DNA of 64,000 nt from Vibrio ziniensis (lineage in GTDB: Bacteria; Pseudomonadota; Gammaproteobacteria; Enterobacterales; Vibrionaceae): the NCBI RefSeq assembly GCF_011064285.1, contig NZ_CP049331.1, forward strand, positions 2,976,001 through 3,040,000. The letters run 5' to 3'. Positions 56,208-64,000 of this stretch are shown here, piece by piece. The notes under the pieces were generated by a model. The model did no database searches, was not told where the DNA came from, and saw only the letters and a list, made by a program, of their open reading frames with translations. Both the position numbers and the translations under genes were made by a program. The first letter of the stretch is position 1. Each line of letters opens with the position of its first letter.

Positions 56208-57481
56208 TGATTCGTTTGCTATACACATTATTGCTCGCCTTGCTGGCGCCTTTTTTATTGTATTCGTTGTACAAAAAGAAAGAAGGCAAACCGGCTTTTG
56301 GTTCTCGCTGGAAAGAGCATTTCGGCCAAACACCAAAGTTGCTCACCGAGCAAAAGCCGCTTTGGATTCATGCAGTTTCGGTTGGTGAGTCAATAGCTGC
56401 TATTCCTATCATTCACCAGTTGAAGCAGCAGTTTCCCGATCTCCCCATTTTAGTCACCACCACCACCAGCACTGGTGCGCAGCAAATCGAGAAGCTAGGC
56501 AATTTGGTGGAACATCGCTATATGCCACTGGATTTTTCTTTTGCGGTAAAAAGGTTTATCCATACGGTTAAGCCGCAAGCCTTTCTGATCATGGAAACTG
56601 AGTTGTGGTTGAACACGCTACATACTGTATCAAAAGCAGGCATCCCGATTGTGTTAGTCAATGCTCGCCTGTCTGAAAAGTCACGCAACAACTATCGTAA
56701 GATCCAATCTGTGTTTAACTTGTTGGCGCAAAAACTCGATCTGATTCTTTGTCAGCATGGTTCCGATGCGGAACGCTTCATTTCACTTGGGGTTGCATCA
56801 AATAAGGTTCACATTACGGGTAGCGTTAAATTTGATGTCCATGTTTCTGATGAGATAAAAGCGAAATCGCAACAACTGAGAGCGTTTTTAGGTCAGCAAA
56901 GGCCTATTTGGATAGCGGCCAGCACCCATCCGGGTGAAGACGAACAACTGTTTTCCGTTCACCAACAGATATTGAAATCGTTGCCTAATGCGCTTCTGAT
57001 CATAGTACCAAGACACCCTGAACGCTTTGATTCGGTGGCGCAACTTGCGAGTGGCCGTTATCAATTCAAGACGGTGACTCGTAGCAGCCAGATTGCCGTA
57101 TCTGCTGAAACTCAAGTTTATGTTGGCGATACTATGGGTGAAATGCTAATTCTAATCGGTGCTGCTGATGTCTGCTTCATGGCGGGTAGCCTGATTGGAG
57201 ATAAAGTAGGTGGACACAATGTTCTGGAGCCCGCCGCACTAGGCAAAGCAACCATCACTGGCCCAAGTTACTTTAACTTTAAAGAGATTGTAGAAGAACT
57301 GACTCGCCATCAAGCAGCCTTGGTCATTGATGATCAACAGCAGCTGATTGATACACTCAGCCGCCTGTTTGCCGATGAGCAATATCGAGAGTCGATTGGC
57401 AATAGTGCCAAGCAGTATATTGAGAGCAATAGCGGTGCGAAGAATCGCATTATTGAGCAAATCGCTAGGTTACTTGTCTAG
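56207..57481 (+). CDS. waaA: 3-deoxy-D-manno-octulosonic acid transferase
   Basis: GT30 enzyme that transfers Kdo to lipid IVA. 424 residues with an N-terminal membrane anchor (YTLLLALLAPFLLYSLY), WIHAVSVGES near residue 58 and the donor-binding PRHPERF and GGHNVLEPAALGK motifs. It is the end of the core operon. In E. coli and V. cholerae coaD lies next to waaA; here only a remnant of coaD is found 1 kb downstream. Confidence 0.96.
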   Translation: MIRLLYTLLLALLAPFLLYSLYKKKEGKPAFGSRWKEHFGQTPKLLTEQKPLWIHAVSVGESIAAIPIIHQLKQQFPDLPILVTTTTSTGAQQIEKLGNLVEHRYMPLDFSFAVKRFIHTVKPQAFLIMETELWLNTLHTVSKAGIPIVLVNARLSEKSRNNYRKIQSVFNLLAQKLDLILCQHGSDAERFISLGVASNKVHITGSVKFDVHVSDEIKAKSQQLRAFLGQQRPIWIAASTHPGEDEQLFSVHQQILKSLPNALLIIVPRHPERFDSVAQLASGRYQFKTVTRSSQIAVSAETQVYVGDTMGEMLILIGAADVCFMAGSLIGDKVGGHNVLEPAALGKATITGPSYFNFKEIVEELTRHQAALVIDDQQQLIDTLSRLFADEQYRESIGNSAKQYIESNSGAKNRIIEQIARLLV

Positions 57482-57501
57482 CAACTTGAAACCATACACT
57501 A

Positions 57502-57588
57502 ATTCATTGATCCCTGAAGCTCCACCGAACCATCCATGGCTCGGTGGGTTTGTTTATTGGCGCCCACTCACTGATCAGGAAAAATTAC
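57502..57588. mobile_element. right half of the MITE-like element
   Basis: ATTCATTGATCCCTGAAGC through CCATCCATGGCTCGGTGGG and CACTGATCAGG match the right arm of the copy at 9935. The left arm is absent and the terminal ATGGTAT is replaced. It overlaps the 3' end of the GT90 gene. Confidence 0.75.
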
Positions 57589-57605
57589 ATTTGTCCTGAT
57601 TTTTC
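57574..57605 (+). terminator. terminator of the waa operon, partly MITE-derived
   Basis: ATCAGGA / TCCTGAT stem with a 13-base loop and a TTTTT tract. The left stem belongs to the MITE-like element, and the right stem lies within the last codons of the GT90 gene on the other strand. Confidence 0.6.
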
Positions 57606-58505
57606 AAAGTATTTCTTCGCAACTAATAATGAAATCAAATGCTCGCGCTTTTTATCTCTGAATTGATCTACCCAATCATGCGCATTTTGGATGATCGCTT
57701 CTGCTTGGGCTGGGTGAGCGATATAGAATTCCATTTTTTCTATTAAGTCAGAGTAATCATCTTTCACTTCAACATAATGCACCCCTGATTGGAGACGTCC
57801 TTCCATAAACCAAGTTTCGTACTTAGGTTTAGACATGATTACCAATGAATTTGAAGACATTGCCCATTTCAAGTTCGTTGCCACATCATTGCCTTCAATC
57901 GCAAGAATAAATTTGCATTGGAGCTGATCGTCAACTGAGAGATAGCCTTTTTCCCATGGTTGTCCTTCGATAGGAGCCGTCCGACCGATATCACACATAG
58001 GGTGGTTGTAAAACTGCTCAATCACAACTTTACGATGAGCGTGTTTACCGAGACCTCTCCACACTGCAATATCTTTTTTCTGTCTGAAGGCAAGCTTGTC
58101 TTCTATAAAAACGAAGTGGCGAACCTCATTAAGTTTTAGTAATACGGAGTTCTCATTGCCTGATTGAATCGGACGGCTTTTAAGAAAGCTTGGGGTCTCT
58201 GGGATATAACGAATATCGCCATTTAAGAACTGGAAGAAGTAATGGGCCGGGAAAGACTTTATCACTTTATATAAATCAAAGTAGTATGTCGTCCCACCCG
58301 TTTTTTTATACTCATTAACATGTGTTGATTCACTCTCTGAGAGAGTGAAGTCGTCCAATTTGTTATAGTAATTTACTCGATCTTGGATATATGAGTTCTT
58401 ACTGTACTCAGCGAGTAGTTGCTTCGCAACTTTCCTTCTAAGAATATTAGGCACCAATATCTGAAGGCTATTGGTTAAGTAGTATTTAAACTTTACTGTA
58501 CTCAC
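57585..58505 (-). CDS. GT90/CAP10-like glycosyltransferase
   Basis: A 306-residue protein like GT90 (CAP10/LpsA) enzymes: the DIAVWRGLGKHAHRK segment near residue 145, CDIGRT near 170, and CKFILAIEGNDVATNLKWAMSSNSLVIM near 200-230. Family members add xylose, glucose or other sugars to LPS. The last residues (KSGQM) and the stop lie at the edge of the MITE-like remnant, so its C-terminus may have been reshaped by that insertion. Confidence 0.85.
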   Translation of the reverse strand: MSTVKFKYYLTNSLQILVPNILRRKVAKQLLAEYSKNSYIQDRVNYYNKLDDFTLSESESTHVNEYKKTGGTTYYFDLYKVIKSFPAHYFFQFLNGDIRYIPETPSFLKSRPIQSGNENSVLLKLNEVRHFVFIEDKLAFRQKKDIAVWRGLGKHAHRKVVIEQFYNHPMCDIGRTAPIEGQPWEKGYLSVDDQLQCKFILAIEGNDVATNLKWAMSSNSLVIMSKPKYETWFMEGRLQSGVHYVEVKDDYSDLIEKMEFYIAHPAQAEAIIQNAHDWVDQFRDKKREHLISLLVAKKYFEKSGQM

Positions 58506-58509
58506 AGGG

Positions 58510-58767
58510 CTACCTTTTACTAATAGTTAAATGAACGTATGGCAGCACAAACGGTTCGATATCTCCGCCATGAATGGCAACTTCTCGCACAAGAATGTTG
58601 GCTTGTTGTTCACTCGCAAAATCAACCAATAATCCACTAAACCCAGAAACGGAAACGTTACTCACCTGGGATGTCGACTCTTCGACTAGCTTTACTCGCT
58701 CTTCCAGAGAAAATAACGTTTTTGGGGATGGACTTGCGGCGACCGTGATAATGATTTGATCAAACAT
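58510..58767 (-). pseudogene. coaD: decayed coaD fragment
   Basis: The 85-codon frame matches phosphopantetheine adenylyltransferase in two blocks: FDQIIITVAASPSPKTLFSLEERV...GFSGLLVDFASEQQANILVR, then EVAIHGGDIEPFV. The first 25 residues, including the essential TxxPxTxGH nucleotide-binding motif, are absent. About 50 central residues are also missing without frame loss. It therefore cannot catalyse the reaction. coaD is essential, so an intact copy must exist outside the window. Confidence 0.85.
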
Positions 58768-58939
58768 CTTTTTCTATCATTTTGTTTTCATCAATGTCTT
58801 TATTGTTCGAAGGCAGGCTATTAAAATACCATGCAAATACTGTTTTTCTCGAATACAACTCAATTTTATCCAGATTTGTAGACAATAAAAAACTTAAGCC
58901 TAAAGTATGATAACTTGGTTTAACATCAGGAGCCTCAAT

Positions 58940-59938
58940 GTGAACCTTTTTTTGGTAACGTCACCTTTTCAATATATATGTGCAGTAGAAGCGAAAGCAC
59001 ATTATAAGACAAAAGAAAATATTTTGTTACTCGTCGAGCAGTCATCAGAACTTGGCTTGAGCCAACAGGAGAAAGTCGTTCACAAGAGCGAGTGGGATCA
59101 CGTGATAACGATCCCTAGAAAAAACAGAACCAGAAATCTACCTAAAGCGATAAAAAAAATACGCTTAATTACCCAAAAGCGCAACATAGAACGCTTCTTC
59201 CATGCAGAATACAATGGTTGGAGAACCAAGCTTCTTTTAAAGAATTTGCCTATAAATAAAGAGGTATACTTTGACGATGGAACGCTTACTATCAACGAAT
59301 ATGAAGAAGAAATACGAACTAAGACTATTTATTCAAGAAAACGCTTCTTTAATGACCTTTTACTGAGACTTCAAGGTGTTGAACCTATCGGTGAGCTTCC
59401 ACAGAGTGAAAATTTAGAATTATTTACCATATTTGATATAGAGAAACCTGAACATCTTATCGTCAAAAATACCCTCGTAGAACTTAAAAAGAAAGTGGGC
59501 GTAACTAAGCTATTCGATCCTAATGCACCCGTCGGTTTCATTGGTGAAGGTGCAATTGGGCATAAGCGCAGAAAAACACATGAAGTTTACGTAGAGGAAG
59601 TGAAAAACTTTGCCTTTAATCATCCACAAGGGATTATTTACTTCCCTCATAGAACTGAGTCTCAAGAAACAAGAGAAGCGATAAAAGCGATCCCTAGTTT
59701 AACGTACCACCATAGTGAATACCCTCTCGAGATAGAGCTTGTTGAAAAAAAGATACAATTATCAATGCTTATTGGTGCCTTATCAACGGCTCAATACACT
59801 GCATCACTTATCTATGACAACATGCCTATATACACTATAAAAAACTCTATCGATATGCTCCCTGAAAAAATAAAAAAAAGGTGCCAGAGGATTGAAGTGG
59901 CTTTCGCTAAACATGGGATATTAACTATATCTAAATAG
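58940..59938 (+). CDS. sialyltransferase-like glycosyltransferase (GT52-type)
   Basis: A 332-residue protein that resembles GT52/polysialyltransferase-like enzymes: NLFLVTSPFQYICAVEAK at the start, YFDDGTLTINEY near residue 115, and YFPHRTESQETREAI near 235. GTG at 58940 is preferred, with AGGAG seven bases upstream; an ATG at 58907 would add 11 residues. Nearby NeuB- and NeuA-type genes could supply CMP-activated nonulosonic acid as donor. It is the only plus-strand gene in this part. Confidence 0.75.
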   Translation: MNLFLVTSPFQYICAVEAKAHYKTKENILLLVEQSSELGLSQQEKVVHKSEWDHVITIPRKNRTRNLPKAIKKIRLITQKRNIERFFHAEYNGWRTKLLLKNLPINKEVYFDDGTLTINEYEEEIRTKTIYSRKRFFNDLLLRLQGVEPIGELPQSENLELFTIFDIEKPEHLIVKNTLVELKKKVGVTKLFDPNAPVGFIGEGAIGHKRRKTHEVYVEEVKNFAFNHPQGIIYFPHRTESQETREAIKAIPSLTYHHSEYPLEIELVEKKIQLSMLIGALSTAQYTASLIYDNMPIYTIKNSIDMLPEKIKKRCQRIEVAFAKHGILTISK

Positions 59939-60222
59939 AAGAACTTGATATAAGGGAGTTACATAAACTCCCTACATAGCGGTATAGATACTGTACTCCT
60001 ATTCATTGAGAGCTGCTTTTCTAAGTTAGCAATTAGTTAAATTTTGCAGTGTCAGTATTATCTACCAGTTGCACCTAAGGAGAAATTGTTTCGACAAGAT
60101 ATTTAATAAAAACAATTAATATACAAATAATGTACTTGAGCAACGTACTCAATGAAAAACCTAATGATATTTCTGATGTTCTTAAAGATAGATATCAGAA
60201 TTCACTATTAACATTATCGTAA
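59939..60222. other. 284-bp AT-rich intergenic region
   Basis: Convergent gap between the sialyltransferase-like gene and the GT2 gene. No clear terminator or repeat was found. Confidence 0.4.
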
Positions 60223-60921
60223 TTAATTAGACCTTTTCTTTGGTTGACTTTTTTTTAAAATATGAACTACCGAATTAATCAAACTTTTAAATAATCTAAG
60301 TTCAACTTTAATACCTCGTCCAAAACGTGGTTTATCACCTCGGTCTCTAATTTTTACACGCAAACGTTCAAACGTGCAACCTTGTTGAAGCAATCTAATC
60401 ACGAGTTCAGACCCAATAGAATCGTAACTTTCAAAAAAACCGACTTGTTTAAACGCTTCTACTGAATAAGCCTTTAGGCCACATAAAGGGTCTTTTACTC
60501 CCAATAAGAAGCTAAAGGCGTACCCGTATAGCATCTCCCCAAAACGTGCATACTTCGGTCTCTCTCCAATTACTAGAGCAGTACCAGTTGAATTTACAAT
60601 ATCGAAAACTTCCTTAACTGATTGCGGATGATGCTGCCCATCAGCGTCCATTGTAATTACATAGCTAAACTGTTTCTCATTAGTGGCATACTGCATACCT
60701 GCATTAATAGCACCAGAATAGCCTTGATTTGACTTAAGATTGATTACAACTGCTCCGGCTTCAGTAGCTTTCTTAGCTGTGTCATCAGTTGAGCAGTCGT
60801 TTACTACGATAACGGTAAAACTATATCCAATGAGCTCGTCACAGAGCTCATCTATTACATTTTTTATAGTTTTAGCTTCGTTATATGCAGGAATTACAAT
60901 GGCTACTTTAACTGATTCCAC
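60223..60921 (-). CDS. family 2 glycosyltransferase (DPM1/GtrB-like)
   Basis: A 232-residue GT-A enzyme resembling polyprenyl-phosphate sugar synthases: VAIVIPAYNEAKTIKNVID, VNDCSTDDT, the TMDADGQHHPQ metal motif near residue 92 and CGLKAYSVEAF near 145. It lacks C-terminal membrane helices. A GTG start is used with GGTGAG upstream; it overlaps the NeuB-type gene by 19 bp. Probably glycosylates a lipid carrier or core sugar. Confidence 0.85.
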   Translation of the reverse strand: MESVKVAIVIPAYNEAKTIKNVIDELCDELIGYSFTVIVVNDCSTDDTAKKATEAGAVVINLKSNQGYSGAINAGMQYATNEKQFSYVITMDADGQHHPQSVKEVFDIVNSTGTALVIGERPKYARFGEMLYGYAFSFLLGVKDPLCGLKAYSVEAFKQVGFFESYDSIGSELVIRLLQQGCTFERLRVKIRDRGDKPRFGRGIKVELRLFKSLINSVVHILKKSQPKKRSN

Positions 60922-61985
60922 TTGACATACTCACCATTTTTGATTGACGTAGATAACGTACTCCCGATGATTGAACTTAAGTGGTACGGTTCTATTCCAT
61001 CACTTGGGCAAGGTCTCAAACACTCAATATCATCTGCTGTAATAACATGACCTGGAGATAAGTCTCTCTTAACCCGGATACTCCGTCTCTGCACGACAAC
61101 TGTTTCTTCTTCGTTTTCTTCTACTTTCTTTACACCATCACCTAAAGCTAAATAAAGTTCCTCTGATCTGTCTACCATTTCTCGCCATGAAGAAGGATTC
61201 ATAGCAAACTTGTGGTCAGGACCTTCATTTGCATTATTATCGGTAAAATGTTTTTCTATTACATTCGCACCTAGTGCAATAGCACCCAATACTGTAGCGT
61301 GCCCAGGGGTATGGTCACTTAAACCTAGAATAGCTTCTGGATACATTGAGCGTAGTGTTCTAATTACATTTAGGTTGATATACTTAAAGTTTTCTAAAGA
61401 GGCAGTATAGTTAGTATTACATTGCATCAAAACAATATCCTTGGTTGCTCGCAATGCAGTATTTACAGCAGCTACAACCTCATCCATACCTGATGCGCCA
61501 CATGCCAGTAACAGAGGTTTGTTTTTTGATCCCATCTTTTCAATAATTTGAGGCCAAGTTATATCACCCGATCCAACTTTGTAAGCAGGAACGTATGGGT
61601 CAACATAATCTACAAGTTCTAGTGAATATGGACTAGTAAAAAACTCTACACCAGCATCTTTACATGTAGAAACTAAAGTTTCTGTCCAATCTAAATTTAT
61701 TGATGCGTCCTTATAGACTTCAAATACGCTTTTTTTCCAAGTGGATTGATGGCTTTGTCTTGTTCCGAGTTGCTCAAATCCGTTTCGACTTACAATTGTT
61801 TCAGCTTTGAAATGTTGGAATTTAGCAGCGTGAGCACCGGCTTCAGCGGCCATGTAAATTAAATCGATTGCTTTTTCTAATGATCCATTATGGTTCGCGC
61901 CAATATCTGCTATAAAGTAAGGCTTGCCTTCACGTTCAATCACCTGTTGCCCAATGTTAATTCGGCTATTAAATCTATTCTTCAC
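60903..61985 (-). CDS. N-acetylneuraminate synthase family protein (PseI/NeuB type)
   Basis: A 360-residue nonulosonate synthase condensing a C6 sugar with phosphoenolpyruvate. Motifs: FIADIGANHNGSLEKA, AAKFQHFKAETIV, GLSDHTPGH and EKHFT; the C-terminal 60 residues form the SAF (antifreeze-like) domain (RRSIRVKRDLSPGHVITADDI). Which substrate (NeuNAc, pseudaminate or legionaminate) it makes is uncertain; adjacent PseF- and PseB-like genes favour pseudaminate. It overlaps the genes on both sides. Confidence 0.88.
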   Translation of the reverse strand: MKNRFNSRINIGQQVIEREGKPYFIADIGANHNGSLEKAIDLIYMAAEAGAHAAKFQHFKAETIVSRNGFEQLGTRQSHQSTWKKSVFEVYKDASINLDWTETLVSTCKDAGVEFFTSPYSLELVDYVDPYVPAYKVGSGDITWPQIIEKMGSKNKPLLLACGASGMDEVVAAVNTALRATKDIVLMQCNTNYTASLENFKYINLNVIRTLRSMYPEAILGLSDHTPGHATVLGAIALGANVIEKHFTDNNANEGPDHKFAMNPSSWREMVDRSEELYLALGDGVKKVEENEEETVVVQRRSIRVKRDLSPGHVITADDIECLRPCPSDGIEPYHLSSIIGSTLSTSIKNGEYVKWNQLK

Positions 61986-62847
61986 AATACTCTCTCGCTA
62001 CAATTTTCAACTCATCGGCTAATGAAGGTAGCTCACAGCCATATGTTCTCTCGAATAAACTTACATCCATTCTCATGTCTCGCGGTCTTTTTGCGCTGAG
62101 ATCACTATCATTAATAGAAACACTCTCGTAACTAATTTGCTTTTTTCCACATTCATTTAAAAAGCGAATAACAAATTCCTCTTTATTCATTCCATTCTTC
62201 GAACCCAAATTATATATACCTGGAATCCAATTAGACAGGACAAGACAAATATATTTACATAGACTATTTATTGATAACGGTGAAAAATAAACATCGTTAA
62301 ATAGGCGTATTTTCACACCTTGTAATACTTTGGTTAACATGGCATCTGTAATGCTGCTTCTGCCTTCCGTTTGGCTCTTACCAAAAAAGTTAACCCTAAG
62401 TATTACTGAATCACATTCAAAAAATGCACGCTCACCCATCAGCTTTGTTAGACCGTAAACATTCTGTGGATATAGTTCTGCTTCAGTCGAATTGTTACCT
62501 TCATAAAAATGGTCAGTCGATATATGGAGGACTCTAGTACCATGTTTTTTACAATAACGCTTCAAGTTATCATTTAATTCAACATGCATTTTATAAGCTA
62601 AGGGGATATTCTTTTCACATTCGTCGACACTTGTTACTGCAACCAAATTAATAATATAATCTGGCCTAATTTTCAACAATGTAGCTTGTAATAAGTTGTT
62701 ATCACTAACATTTATATTGTAATCAGCATCGATGCTTTTTCTGGCGATTTTAAATACGTCATACCCCTGAGACTTTAAAAAACCAGATAATGGTTTACCT
62801 AATAATCCACACCCACCTAATATTGCAATTCTAACTGCGTTACTCAT
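61975..62847 (-). CDS. RmlD-like NAD(P)-dependent sugar nucleotide reductase
   Basis: A 290-residue extended SDR like RmlD: LGGCGLLGKPLSGFLK loop, the HISTDHFYEG stretch and YGLTKLMGE with the active-site Tyr-x-x-x-Lys. It shares the fold of rfbD but is clearly distinct. Its overlap with the NeuB-type gene (11 bp) and the NeuA-type gene (8 bp) suggests a dedicated step in nonulosonate or accompanying sugar synthesis. Confidence 0.8.
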   Translation of the reverse strand: MSNAVRIAILGGCGLLGKPLSGFLKSQGYDVFKIARKSIDADYNINVSDNNLLQATLLKIRPDYIINLVAVTSVDECEKNIPLAYKMHVELNDNLKRYCKKHGTRVLHISTDHFYEGNNSTEAELYPQNVYGLTKLMGERAFFECDSVILRVNFFGKSQTEGRSSITDAMLTKVLQGVKIRLFNDVYFSPLSINSLCKYICLVLSNWIPGIYNLGSKNGMNKEEFVIRFLNECGKKQISYESVSINDSDLSAKRPRDMRMDVSLFERTYGCELPSLADELKIVAREYCEE

Positions 62848-63529
62848 AAAAATACTGCTTATATTTTATTTCAGCCATATTCCAATCATCCACCGTATCA
62901 ACATCCTGAGCATGTGTAGGTTTAATCACTATTGGTACAATATTTCCTGCAATTAGTTTTTTCTGTTTCATAGCCAAATTCAAACGAAAGATATAAAACT
63001 GCCCAGCATCATGATATGTGGGCTCTAAATCTTGGCTTCTGCAGTTATAAAATTCAGGTGTAATCGACTTAACATAGCCAGATTCGTCTATACGAAGGGC
63101 TCTTTGTATAGGATGACTATATTCTAATACTGAAACTGCGCCATCTAGATTTCTATTTTCTACAATAGAAATTGCTTGATCTAGCAGCTCATTAGTTACA
63201 AATACTGAAGTAGGGTAAATACAACAGATATAGTCATATTCGGTTATGTTATCTAAGCTATGACATACTTCTTCAACCACATCATATGTCGTTGCATAAT
63301 CATCTGCATTTTTTTCGCTTCTTAGGAATGGCACTTCTGCCCCATATTTCTTTGCAACATTTGCAATTTCTGTTGAGTCAGTAGAAACGATTAATTTAGT
63401 ACAATATGATGAAGACAATGCAGCTTCGATTGGATAGCTAATAATTTCTCTCCCTAAGAAGTCCTTGATATTTTTCTTAGGTATTCTTTTGCTACCACCT
63501 CGTGCTGGTATTATAAAGAGTATTTTCAT
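62840..63529 (-). CDS. pseF: acylneuraminate/pseudaminate cytidylyltransferase
   Basis: Activates a nonulosonic acid with CTP. 229 residues with the IPARGGSKRIPKKNIKDF nucleotide-binding start, RSQDLEPTYHDAGQFYIF near residue 170 (typical of the PseF branch) and a C-terminal DTVDDW motif. It follows the pseB-like gene directly. The exact sugar is inferred. Confidence 0.85.
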   Translation of the reverse strand: MKILFIIPARGGSKRIPKKNIKDFLGREIISYPIEAALSSSYCTKLIVSTDSTEIANVAKKYGAEVPFLRSEKNADDYATTYDVVEEVCHSLDNITEYDYICCIYPTSVFVTNELLDQAISIVENRNLDGAVSVLEYSHPIQRALRIDESGYVKSITPEFYNCRSQDLEPTYHDAGQFYIFRLNLAMKQKKLIAGNIVPIVIKPTHAQDVDTVDDWNMAEIKYKQYFYE

Positions 63530-63530
63530 T

Positions 63531-64000
63531 TTATAAATCTACAGAAAAACCAGGATCTACATGCTGTTTAATTAACTCGCGTAAACTTTCAATCGTTTCC
63601 CACTCGGTATTAGTCCCAGAGTTGTACTTAAATCCAAACGGCACTTTCTCTGCTTTGTGGTGCGTTAAATACTCTTCTTCGGTGTAATTAAAGGATACTG
63701 AAGGCAGGATCACGTAGTACTTACCTAGATCGATAGTATTTAAAGAGTCCGTGTCAGTGATCATTTCTTCGTGCAGCTTTTCACCAGGGCGAATACCAAC
63801 CACTTTAGTCTCACATTCAGGAGCTACCGCTTTCGCAATGTCTAAAATTTTGTAAGATGGGATCTTCGGTATGAATATCTCACCACCTAAATGGTGTTCA
63901 AGTGCGTACATCACCATGTTAACCCCATCTTGCAAAGAGATGTTAAAACGGGTCATATCTTCATGAGTAATTGGCAAAACGCCTTCTGAACGTTTTTTTA
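63531..64000 (-). CDS. pseB: UDP-GlcNAc 4,6-dehydratase (PseB-like), 3' part
   Basis: C-terminal 156 residues of an SDR dehydratase/5-epimerase: LPITHEDMTRFNISLQDGVNMV, VVGIRPGEKLHEEMI and the closing acidic segment. It matches PseB, the first enzyme of CMP-pseudaminate synthesis. The reading frame stays open to the right edge, so the N-terminus lies outside the window. PseC-, PseG- and PseH-type genes are not seen within the window. Confidence 0.88.
   Translation of the reverse strand, partial: KKRSEGVLPITHEDMTRFNISLQDGVNMVMYALEHHLGGEIFIPKIPSYKILDIAKAVAPECETKVVGIRPGEKLHEEMITDTDSLNTIDLGKYYVILPSVSFNYTEEEYLTHHKAEKVPFGFKYNSGTNTEWETIESLRELIKQHVDPGFSVDL

Overview
The window looks like chromosome 1 of a Vibrio or a close Vibrionaceae relative. 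The evidence is the dusB-fis pair, the purH-purD / yjaH-hupA / yjaG neighbourhood, and a surface-polysaccharide locus bounded by a beta-CASP metallohydrolase gene (the rjg position, 21.2-22.5 kb) and hldD/gmhD (51.5 kb). Those two genes are the classical borders of the Vibrio O-antigen/capsule region. No rRNA, tRNA or CRISPR array was found.

Layout. 0-6 kb: dusB-fis, then three lipoprotein genes. 6-13 kb: purH-purD, a yjaH-hupA pair, a small gene with yjaG, a hydroxyacid dehydrogenase. 13-20 kb: a UDG-fold protein, then an envelope operon of three lipoproteins, an MltC-like lytic transglycosylase and two small membrane proteins. 20-21 kb: a Vsr-like DUF559 nuclease gene embedded in palindromic repeats. 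21-26.5 kb: rjg, wecA, and a direct duplication of about 0.67 kb (wecA 3' end plus a zinc-ribbon gene) that brackets an AAA-type ATPase gene. 26.6-41 kb: a long minus-strand O-antigen operon preceded by an ops/JUMPStart element (RfaH type), with a hexuronate epimerase, rmlBADC, wzx, glf, glycosyltransferases, a PaaK/CapK-like enzyme, wzy and ugd. It predicts rhamnose, galactofuranose and a hexuronic acid in the glycan. 41.3-44.3 kb: a relic with a replication-type DNA-binding protein, an endolysin-type amidase and a holin. 44.7-50.8 kb: sulfate activation (cysD, SLC13 permease, cysC, DHH phosphoesterase, cysN). 51.5-57.5 kb: LPS inner core and lipid A (hldD, second ugd, acyltransferase, waaF, waaA). 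57.6-64 kb: GT90 glycosyltransferase, a decayed coaD fragment, a sialyltransferase-like protein, and a nonulosonic-acid (pseudaminate-like) cluster running off the right edge.

Two interspersed repeat families run through the window. The more abundant consists of two related palindromic units, here called A (tail TTGGGTGGGGTT) and B (tail TTAGAGGGGGTT), usually paired in inverted orientation around a short spacer. The DUF559 gene sits between an A and a B unit in the position of that spacer and takes its stop codon from the B unit. This suggests that the gene-bearing form is the parent element and the many short composites are gene-less derivatives; it is the most interesting candidate system here. 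The second family is a fold-back, MITE-like element of about 171 bp present once in full and as three partial copies.

All functional names are from reading translated sequence and gene order without database searches. Start codons were re-chosen where a ribosome binding site or family length favoured an internal start.
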